A stretch of 47,282 nt of DNA, taken from positions 1 through 47,282 of the forward strand of contig JAJRRS010000126.1 in NCBI GenBank assembly GCA_024279275.1, read 5' to 3'. Each line of letters begins with the position of its first letter. Positions within the stretch are counted from its first letter, which is position 1. The notes beneath the pieces were generated by a model. It worked only from the letters and a program-made list of their open reading frames with translations, did not search any database and had not been told where the DNA came from. The translations under genes were made by a program, and so were the position numbers. Source of the stretch: Planctomycetota bacterium (GTDB taxonomy: Bacteria; Planctomycetota; Phycisphaerae; Phycisphaerales; Phycisphaeraceae). Positions 7,951 to 14,626 of the stretch are shown here, one piece after another.

Positions 7951-8046
7951 GGCACCTCTAAAAATACCTAAACTCAAGGTATTCACCAGGCATCGCTAAG
8001 CCGCAAGCGGCCTATTTGTAACGAAATTTCTATTTTTAGTGGTGCC
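7951..8046. repeat. MITE-like element with 16-bp terminal inverted repeats
   Basis: GGCACCTCTAAAAATA (7951-7966) and TATTTTTAGTGGTGCC (8031-8046) are inverted repeats with one mismatch and enclose 64 bp. The element is AT-rich in a very G-rich region. GATG stands directly before it and again shortly after it, so a short target duplication is possible but not exact. It carries a GCTAAGCCGCAAGCGGC core (about 7995-8011) shared with other repeats here. No coding capacity. Confidence 0.55.
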
Positions 8047-8091
8047 CTGATGATGTGAGGCGGGGGAGGGAGGGGTGCGGGGACATTTATG

Positions 8092-8262
8092 ATTTGGGAT
8101 TGATGATGTGAGGCGGGGCGATGTGAGGCGGGTGGAGAGGGGTGAGGGAGTTTTGGGGGAGGAGTACAGAGGTGAAGAGGGGCGCTAAACCGCAAGCGTG
8201 GTAGGGATGCGTGGGGCGAGGATAGAGGGGCGCGACAAGTCGCGGCGCTTCGTGGGGGGAGG
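8092..8262 (+). repeat. Left copy of direct repeat flanking dedA
   Basis: Shares with 9045-9251, in the same order and direction: ATTTGGGATTGATGATGTGA, GGGGTGAGGGAGTTTT, TACAGAGGTGAAGAGGGGCG, CTAAACCGCAAG, GGATGCGTGGGG and GCGCGACAAGTCGCG. The remaining DNA between 8047 and 8420 is G-rich with a further hairpin (GCTGCTTCGCTGCGCTCAGG near 8308) and no gene. Confidence 0.7.
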
Positions 8263-8420
8263 GGTGAGGGTGTGGTGTGATTTATGAAATGGCGGGGGAT
8301 ATCCGCTGCTTCGCTGCGCTCAGGGAGCGGCGTTGGGGGTGAGGGTGTGGAGGGAGGTGAGGATTTTGGGGGCGTGAGAAAGACATAAGTGGGTGGTGGG
8401 GGTAGGATCGTTGGTCTGTG

Positions 8421-9035
8421 ATGGATTTTTTGACTGAACTTGGGACCCACGCGCCTTACATGCCTTATGTGGTGGTGCTTGGTTTGTTGTTGTTGAGCGG
8501 GTTTGGGCTGCCGATCCCTGAGGATATCCCGTTGATCTTGGCGGGGTATCTGACGTTTTATGGGTATGCGGACCCTTGGTTGTTGTTTCCGCTGACATTT
8601 TTGGCGGTGTTGAGTGCGGACATGATCGTGTTTATGTTGGGGCGTAAGTACGGGCATCATGTGCCGAAGATGCCTTTGATGAGGCGGTTCTTGACGGAGA
8701 AGCGGCTGGCGAATACGGAGCGGTTGTTGCATGAGCACGGTGGGAAGTTCATGTTTGCGGTGCGCTTTTTGCCTGGGCTGCGTGCGCCGGCGATTTTCAC
8801 GGCGGGGAATTTCAAGATCCCTTATTGGAAATTTTTGCTGTATGACGGGGGTGCTGCGTTGATCAGTGTGCCGGTGATTTTGGGGCTGGCGTATTATTTT
8901 GCGGAACATCTGGAGCAGGTGCGTATTTGGGTGGCGAACGGTGAGAAGGGTGTGATCGCGGTGATATTGGTGGCGGCGGTGGTATTTATCGGTGTAAAGA
9001 TGGTGGTGAACCGTCGGCTTACGGGGGGGAAGTAG
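8421..9035 (+). CDS. DedA-family membrane protein (SNARE-associated/VTT domain)
   Basis: 204 residues, starting at ATG 8421; a GTG directly before it is less likely. An N-terminal re-entrant-type segment with FGLPIPEDIPLILAGYL is the DedA signature of a Pro- and acid-containing hydrophobic loop. It is followed by LTFLAVLSADMIVFMLGR, the conserved arginine loop AVRFLPGLRAPAIFTAG (about 114-130), and two C-terminal membrane helices. The family acts in the cytoplasmic membrane; several members move undecaprenyl phosphate or phosphatidylethanolamine lipids between leaflets or depend on the proton motive force. The substrate cannot be read here. The gene stands alone between two copies of a direct repeat, so it has no operon context. 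Confidence 0.88.
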   Translation: MDFLTELGTHAPYMPYVVVLGLLLLSGFGLPIPEDIPLILAGYLTFYGYADPWLLFPLTFLAVLSADMIVFMLGRKYGHHVPKMPLMRRFLTEKRLANTERLLHEHGGKFMFAVRFLPGLRAPAIFTAGNFKIPYWKFLLYDGGAALISVPVILGLAYYFAEHLEQVRIWVANGEKGVIAVILVAAVVFIGVKMVVNRRLTGGK

Positions 9036-9044
9036 GGGTTTGTA

Positions 9045-9251
9045 ATTTGGGATTGATGATGTGAGGAGAGTGGGCAGGGGTGAGGGAGTTTTTTTGGAGG
9101 GTGATACAGAGGTAAAGAGGGGCGCTAAACCGCAAGTGGGGTGTGGATGCGTGGGGTGGGGGGAACCGCGGCAGCTTCGCAGCCTGCGGCTTGGGGGATG
9201 GGGGAGCGCGACAGGTCGCGTCGCTTGGTGGGGGGATGTTGCACGGGGGGG
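9045..9251 (+). repeat. Right copy of direct repeat flanking dedA
   Basis: Diverged copy of 8092-8262, with an extra insertion at about 9161-9200 that contains its own hairpin (GCGGCAGCTTCGCAGCCTGC). Its last part (GCGCGACAGGTCGCG, GGGGGGATGTTGCACGGG) also matches the repeat copy inside cca at 7223-7272. Confidence 0.7.
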
Positions 9252-9273
9252 ATAAACGGCCTAACCTTTTGAT

Positions 9274-10059
9274 ATGACTACTGAAGGCCTGATCGGCCCG
9301 ACCCAACTCAAGGACAGCTACCGACGGGTGCTTGATCGCATCGCGGCGGCTGCGGAGAAGGCTGGTCGTCGGGCGAATAGCGTGCAGATGATCGCGGTGA
9401 CCAAGTACGCCACGCCGGACCAGATCCGGGCGTTGGTGGAGATGGGGCACGCGGAGTTGGGTGAGTCCAAGGTGCAGCAGCTAAGCCAGCGGGTGGCGAT
9501 GCTGGAGGAATTCCTTGGTCGTAAGAAGACGCTGGCGGGGGCGGCGCCTAAGAGTTCGATCGACGATTTGCCAGAGAAGGTGCGTTGGCACATGGTCGGT
9601 CACTTGCAGAGGAATAAGGTGAAGCAGATCCTGCCGTTGGTTGGGTTGATTCATAGTGTGGATAGTTTGAGGCTGGCGGAGGAGATTCATAACTACGCTG
9701 CGCGTGTGGACACGGTGGTGGATATATTGATTCAGGTGAACGCGACCAACGAGGTGGGCAAGAGCGGTGTGACTGGGCCGGCGGTGATACATTTGGCGGA
9801 CCAGATCGACACGATGATGCACCTGCGTCTTCGTGGTTTGATGACGATGGGGCCTAACACGGAGAATCCGGAGGACGCGAGGCCTGCGTTTGCGCGGACG
9901 GCGGAGATTTTTTCAGATATACGCAAGGCCAAGATCGGCGGTGCTGAGTGCAACGTGCTGTCGATGGGGATGTCCAACGACCTGGAGGTTGCGGTGGATG
10001 AGGGCGCGAACGTGCTGCGGATTGGTCGAGCGTTGTTTGGTGATCCGCCGACGGAGTGA
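9274..10059 (+). CDS. YggS/PROSC-type pyridoxal phosphate homeostasis protein
   Basis: 261-residue single-domain TIM barrel like the N-terminal half of alanine racemase. The PLP-binding lysine is Lys44 in IAVTKYA. WHMVGHLQRNKVKQI and IHSVDSLRLAEEI are the next conserved strands, LRGLMTMGP the phosphate-side loop, and the family ending LSMGMSNDLEVAVDEGANVLRIGRALFG is nearly perfect when read in pieces. It differs from the common GENR motif in having GESKVQQ. Members buffer free PLP and affect amino-acid metabolism; no enzymatic reaction is established. A 16-residue KKTLAGAAPKSSIDD-like insertion precedes KVRWHMVG. Confidence 0.93.
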   Translation: MTTEGLIGPTQLKDSYRRVLDRIAAAAEKAGRRANSVQMIAVTKYATPDQIRALVEMGHAELGESKVQQLSQRVAMLEEFLGRKKTLAGAAPKSSIDDLPEKVRWHMVGHLQRNKVKQILPLVGLIHSVDSLRLAEEIHNYAARVDTVVDILIQVNATNEVGKSGVTGPAVIHLADQIDTMMHLRLRGLMTMGPNTENPEDARPAFARTAEIFSDIRKAKIGGAECNVLSMGMSNDLEVAVDEGANVLRIGRALFGDPPTE

Positions 10060-10195
10060 AGGCCGGGGGAGGTGCGAAGACATGACCGCCGCGCCCTGGC
10101 GACCAATATCATGAGACTCGATTAACCTGCACGTCTTGCCCTGAACTTGTGGGCATCAAGCTGGACGTGTCGGCTGCCGATAAGCTATTTAATCC

Positions 10196-11677
10196 ATGCC
10201 AGCCCGAGCAACTATAAAACTCAGTGTCACACGCCACCGCGACCGGTTCATCTCGGATGACCGACGGGTTATCACACGTTTTTTCCAGGTGGGTGATGAG
10301 AAGCGTGTCATGGCGGTGCTGCGGCGGGTGTCGGAGCTATCTGACAATGAGGTTGAGTCGCTGCTGGAGCGGGTGTTGAAAGATTTTGGAGATCGGCATC
10401 GTCAGATCGAGGCGGTGCTTGAGAACCACTTTGATTATGTCAGGCCGTTGCTGGATAAGCCTGAGGGACTGACACGAGAGCGTCGGCTGCTGATCGGTTC
10501 GTACTTCACGATGGAGTATTCGATCGAGGCGGCGGCGTTGTTTAATCCGTCGATCGTGCCGCACCCGAGCCAGGAGGGCATGGGCAAGGATGAGTTGCGG
10601 TTCATTATGAGCCTGCGTGCGACGGGCGAGGGGCATGTGTCTTCGATCGTGTTCCGGACGGGGAAGGTGGATACGGCGGGTGAGATTACGTTTGATCCGC
10701 CGAGCAAGTACGCGGCTCGTCTGCGTATGCGTACCGATCAGGTGTATGAGAAGAATCTATTTTTCTATAAGCTGATCGAGATGGCGGCGTACAACGAGAC
10801 GGCGCGGTTGATTCTTGATGCGTTGCCGGAGTTTTTCACATACCGTGATCTGAACCACACGGTGGCGCAGTTACGAGATCGACCGAACAACCCTGCGGCG
10901 TTTAATGAGACGTCGGAGAACATGTTGTGGCTGGCGCGCAGTAATTATCATCTGCTGGTGCCGCCGGATGCGGACCCTTCTGAGATTGTTATCTTCCCGA
11001 CCAGCGAGAACGAGTCCAAGGGGATCGAAGACCTGCGGATGACGCGGTTTGTCGATGATGATGGTAAGGTCACATACTTCGGGACGTATACGGCGTATAA
11101 CGGGTTCAGGATTTTGCCTCAGCTATTGGAGACTGAGGACTTCACGGATATCAAGGTTCATACGCTCAACGGGAAGTATGTGCAGAACAAGGGCATGGCT
11201 TTGTTCCCACGAAAGATTGATGGGCTGTACCACATGATCTCCCGGCTGGACGGCGAGAATATGTTCATGATGCGGTCGGACAACACGCACTTCTGGAACG
11301 AGGCTGTGAAGCTGCAGGCACCGCGTTATCCTTGGGAGTTTGTGCAGATCGGGAACTGTGGTCCGCCGATCGAGACGGAGGCCGGGTGGGTGTTGTTGAC
11401 GCACGGGGTTGGGCCGATGCGGCAGTACTGCATCGGCGCGTCGCTGTTGGATTTGGATGATCCATCGAAGGTGATCGGGCACTTGAAGAACCCGCTGATC
11501 GTTCCTGAAGCGAACGAGCGAGAGGGTTATGTGCCGAACGTTGTTTACACCTGTGGGGCGCTGCTTAATGGCGACCTGTTGATGATCCCGTATGCGGTCA
11601 GCGACTCGGCGACGACGTTTGCGACGACGAGCATGTCGGACCTGCTTGCGGTGCTGACCGACAACGGCGGGTTGTAG
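10196..11677 (+). CDS. GH130-family glycoside phosphorylase
   Basis: 493 residues. A helical N-terminal region (1-150) precedes a five-bladed beta-propeller of the GH130 type (mannosyl-glucose or mannooligosaccharide phosphorylase). Signature segments: GIEDLRMTRFVDDDGKVTYFGTYTAYNG, KGMALFPRKIDGLYHMISR, NCGPPIETEAGWVLLTHGVG and YCIGASLLDLDDPSKVIG are each strongly family-like. The acid in GIEDLR is the expected catalytic Asp. It would cleave beta-mannosidic bonds using phosphate in the cytoplasm, releasing mannose 1-phosphate. The long N-terminal helical domain suggests a mannooligosaccharide phosphorylase subgroup (inference). No sugar transporter or epimerase gene is adjacent. Confidence 0.88.
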   Translation: MPARATIKLSVTRHRDRFISDDRRVITRFFQVGDEKRVMAVLRRVSELSDNEVESLLERVLKDFGDRHRQIEAVLENHFDYVRPLLDKPEGLTRERRLLIGSYFTMEYSIEAAALFNPSIVPHPSQEGMGKDELRFIMSLRATGEGHVSSIVFRTGKVDTAGEITFDPPSKYAARLRMRTDQVYEKNLFFYKLIEMAAYNETARLILDALPEFFTYRDLNHTVAQLRDRPNNPAAFNETSENMLWLARSNYHLLVPPDADPSEIVIFPTSENESKGIEDLRMTRFVDDDGKVTYFGTYTAYNGFRILPQLLETEDFTDIKVHTLNGKYVQNKGMALFPRKIDGLYHMISRLDGENMFMMRSDNTHFWNEAVKLQAPRYPWEFVQIGNCGPPIETEAGWVLLTHGVGPMRQYCIGASLLDLDDPSKVIGHLKNPLIVPEANEREGYVPNVVYTCGALLNGDLLMIPYAVSDSATTFATTSMSDLLAVLTDNGGL

Positions 11678-11900
11678 GTTCGGGGTCAATTGTGCAGCAT
11701 TCACTTCCTAGCATTCTCATACCCATCCCGTTTAGTTCTCGTGCGGCCCGCGATCTATGATCGGGGAACCTGGCTCGTTGAACCAACACGCGGATCTACG
11801 ATCCGCCTCTAAACGGCAAGCCTGCATGTGACGTGTATTGTTGGTCTGTTCTACGAGCGTGGGATTCATACACGCACGAGTTATTTTTGGGATTGGTACA

Positions 11901-11970
11901 AGTTAAGGCTCCGAAGACGCCGCGTGGCTGCGGCGGTTAAACCTGACTCGCTACGGTCAAAGTTAAACCG
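11901..11970. repeat. Dispersed 70-bp repeat, copy 1 of 3
   Basis: AGTTAAGGCTCCGAAGACGC, CGCGTGGCTGCGGCGGTTAA, ACCTGACTCGCTACGGTCAA, AGTTAAACCG. It matches 17748-17818 and 47008-47077. It lies between the convergent GH130 and priA genes. The same gap (11678-11900) also holds two short hairpins, GCGATCTATGATCG near 11750 and GCGGATCTACGATCCGC near 11790. Confidence 0.65.
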
Positions 11971-11972
11971 CT

Positions 11973-14561
11973 TTAAAGCAGAGCGACGGGGTCTACGTCT
12001 ACGGCGGTTTTGGCGTCGGAGATGAGGAGTTTGCTGTTGCGGAGGGCGGTCATGAGTTTTTGGAGTTTGGCGGCGGCGTTTGGGGGGGTGGCGATGAGTT
12101 CGATCTGCTGGCGGTGGTGGTCGGCGATTCTTGCGATGGGGCAGGGCGCGGGGCCTCGCATTCTTATTTCGGTGCCGAGTTGGTGGTTGGCTTGTTCGAG
12201 GTGTCGGGCAAGGGTTTTGGCGTTTTCGTAGCCGGCGAGGTGGTCTTTATCGCGGATGACGATTCTTGCCATGCGTGTGACGGGGGGTAGGCCGACGTCG
12301 GCGCGTAGTGCGATTTCGCGGTGGGCGAAGGTTTCGTAGTCATGTTTGGCGGCGAGGACGATGGCGGGGTCGTCTGGGCAGAAGGTCTGGACGACGACTT
12401 TGCCGGGGAGTTCGCTTCGGCCGGAGCGTCCTGCGACTTGTGATATGAGTTGGAAGGTGCGTTCGGAGGCGCGGAAGTCGGGGAGGTGTAGCGCGGTGTC
12501 TGCGCTGATGACGCCGACGAGTCGGACGCCGGGGAAGTCAAGGCCCTTGGCGATCATCTGTGTGCCAAGGAGGACGTCGAGTTCACCTGCGCGGAATTGG
12601 TCGAGCGTGTGTTGGTAATCACGTGCGTTGCGCATGGTGTCGGAATCCATGCGGGCGACACGGACCCCGGGAAACTTTTGGATGAGTTCTTCTTCGACTT
12701 TTTGAGTGCCCAGGCCGAAGACGGTGGTCTTGTGGCCTGAGTCGGGGCAGGTGGTGGTGAGCATCTGCTCGGCGTTGCAGTGGTGGCAGCGGACGTATCC
12801 GCCGGTGGGCAGGCGAGTATTTTTGTGGTAGACGACGGTGGTGTCGCAGTGGTCGCAGCGCATCATCCAGCCGCAGCGTTGGTCAGGACATGCGATGTAA
12901 TTGGCGTAGCCGCGGCGGTTAAGCAGGAGCATGGCCTGGCCTGTACGCGTGGCGTTCCCGCCCCCGGATGTTTCCCCGGATGCGCCCCCCCCACTACCGT
13001 TGCCTTGGAGTACCTTTTCCAATTCCTGTTCGAGGCGTCGGCTTAGGAGGTGGATGCCTCGTCGGTGTCGGCGTTCGTCCTGCATATCGACGACTTGGAC
13101 GGTTGGCAGTTTCATGCCGGGGACGCGGTCGGGTAGGCGGATGAGGTGGTAGTTGGGGTTTGGGGGTTGGGGTTTAGGGGTTGAGGGTTCGTGATCTGAA
13201 CCCTTGTTAATTTTTTGGTCTGGCACGATCCCGACTGCATTGAAGTAACTTTCCAGGCTCGGTGTTGCGGAACCTAAAACGACGGGGATGCCCAGGGACT
13301 GTGCGCGTTTGATGGCGACGTCGCGGGCGTGGTAGCGCGGGAGTTGGTCTTGTTTGTAGCTGGACTCGTGTTCTTCATCGACGATGATGAGGCGTAGATT
13401 GGTCAGGGGTGCGAAGACGGCGGAGCGTGCGCCGACGACGATGTGTGCTTGGCCGTCGCGTACTCTGCGCCATTGAGCGTGTCGTTGTGCGGGGGTTAGG
13501 CCGGAGTGCAGGACGGCGACGGAATCGAATCGGCTGAGGAATCGGCCGACGGTTTGGGGGGTGAGTGCGATCTCGGGGACGAGGATGATGGCCCCCGGGG
13601 CCCCCGGAGGGGGCGGGTCTGGGGTCTGGGGTTTGGGGTCTGGGGGGAGTTCTGGATTCGGTGATTTTTTTCTGATCAGACCCGAGACATCAGACCCTAG
13701 ACCCATGTTCATCGCGGCTTCGATGAGGCGTAAATAGACTTCGGTTTTACCGCTGCCGGTGACGCCGTGGAGTAGGTGGACGCCGAAGCCTTCATTCAGG
13801 TGTTTGGTGAGGTGGTTGACGGCGTTGGCTTGGGCTTTGTTAAGTGTGACGTGGCCGGGGGGTTCGGGTTCTTGTTGTGCGCGGAGGTCGAGGTCTGATT
13901 CGATGCGGGAATCTATTTTGGATTCAAGGAGGCCGAGTTCGATGAGTTGCTTGACTGGGCCGACGGTTTTTGCGCCGGCGAGGTCGGCCAGGACTTTGAT
14001 GCCGACCCAGCCGTCTGCTTTGTCGTCGGGTTGGTCGAGTTTGTCTTTGGCTGCTTGTAAGACGGCGCGTTGGAGTTTGGGGATTTTTTCTTTGTCGTTG
14101 AGGTCGCGAGCGTGGCGGACGACTTGGCGGTTGACGCGGCCTGTGCCGTGCTTGACGGAGGCGGGGAGCATGGAGCCGAAGACCATGCCAAGGGGGCAGC
14201 AGTAGTAACCGCTGATCCATCGGGCGAGGTCGATGAGGTCGGGTGGGAGGGAGACAGTGGGGTCGTATTCTAGGATGGGCTTGATGCGGCCTGACTTAAA
14301 CGGTGAGGTGTCGGCTAACTCAACGATGTAGCCGTGGACTTTTTTGTTGCCTCGGCCAAGCGGGACGGTGACGCGGTGTCCGACGGCCAGGTCGGGCATC
14401 GAATCGGGTACGGCGTAGGTTAGACCCGCACCCCCGCCCCCGGCCCCCCCGGTTCCCCCGGTTCCAGCGACGTCCAGCCCCCGCTCGATGGCGACGATGG
14501 CGTACAGGCCGGTTGATTCGGCTGTGTGTGTGTCGCGTCCTGTGTCGAAAAGCTCGGCCAT
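11973..14561 (-). CDS. priA: Primosomal protein N' (replication restart helicase PriA) with in-frame insertions
   Basis: DEXH helicase that reloads the replisome at stalled forks. From ATG 14561: N-terminal 3'-DNA-binding domain (TYAVPDSMPDLAVGHRVTVP), Walker A HGVTGSGKT (265-273), DEEH at 395-398, zinc-binding region 558-605, then VLLGTQMIAKGLDFPGV and a QVAGRSGR motif. Length is 862 against about 730 typical. The surplus is low-complexity: Gly/Thr at 32-46, Pro-rich 286-324 directly before ILVPEIALTPQ, 446-470, and Gly/Ser 518-540. Zinc ligands deviate: the first pair is C-x4-C (CPDQRC) and the last reads CPDSG, where CPxCG is usual. The core motifs are intact, so it is probably functional. 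It is divergent from mutS with 65 bp between them. Confidence 0.93.
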   Translation of the reverse strand: MAELFDTGRDTHTAESTGLYAIVAIERGLDVAGTGGTGGAGGGGAGLTYAVPDSMPDLAVGHRVTVPLGRGNKKVHGYIVELADTSPFKSGRIKPILEYDPTVSLPPDLIDLARWISGYYCCPLGMVFGSMLPASVKHGTGRVNRQVVRHARDLNDKEKIPKLQRAVLQAAKDKLDQPDDKADGWVGIKVLADLAGAKTVGPVKQLIELGLLESKIDSRIESDLDLRAQQEPEPPGHVTLNKAQANAVNHLTKHLNEGFGVHLLHGVTGSGKTEVYLRLIEAAMNMGLGSDVSGLIRKKSPNPELPPDPKPQTPDPPPPGAPGAIILVPEIALTPQTVGRFLSRFDSVAVLHSGLTPAQRHAQWRRVRDGQAHIVVGARSAVFAPLTNLRLIIVDEEHESSYKQDQLPRYHARDVAIKRAQSLGIPVVLGSATPSLESYFNAVGIVPDQKINKGSDHEPSTPKPQPPNPNYHLIRLPDRVPGMKLPTVQVVDMQDERRHRRGIHLLSRRLEQELEKVLQGNGSGGGASGETSGGGNATRTGQAMLLLNRRGYANYIACPDQRCGWMMRCDHCDTTVVYHKNTRLPTGGYVRCHHCNAEQMLTTTCPDSGHKTTVFGLGTQKVEEELIQKFPGVRVARMDSDTMRNARDYQHTLDQFRAGELDVLLGTQMIAKGLDFPGVRLVGVISADTALHLPDFRASERTFQLISQVAGRSGRSELPGKVVVQTFCPDDPAIVLAAKHDYETFAHREIALRADVGLPPVTRMARIVIRDKDHLAGYENAKTLARHLEQANHQLGTEIRMRGPAPCPIARIADHHRQQIELIATPPNAAAKLQKLMTALRNSKLLISDAKTAVDVDPVALL
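13152..13226 (+). repeat. G-rich in-frame insertion in priA (second site)
   Basis: On the plus strand it contains repeated GGGGTTTGGGGGTTGGGGTT units, giving Pro/Asn-rich residues 446-470 of PriA on the other strand. GGGTTC at 13186 and GAACCC at 13198 form a small inverted repeat. Confidence 0.6.
13588..13706 (+). repeat. G-rich nested inverted repeat inserted in frame in priA
   Basis: Left arm of tandem GGTCTGGGG units (about 13616-13645) faces a right arm CAGACCCGAGACATCAGACC plus CTAGACCC (13677-13704), with GATCAGACC also in the loop side. The same layout occurs in mutS at 16478-16585, and the C-rich arm occurs alone upstream of proB (23665-23702). It encodes PriA residues 286-324, just before motif Ia-like ILVPEIALTPQ. 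Confidence 0.75.
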
Positions 14562-14626
14562 CGCCCAAGTATACGCCCAGCGACGGGGTGTGGGGCGTGG
14601 GTGGGATCGGTTAAGATGGTCGGTCT

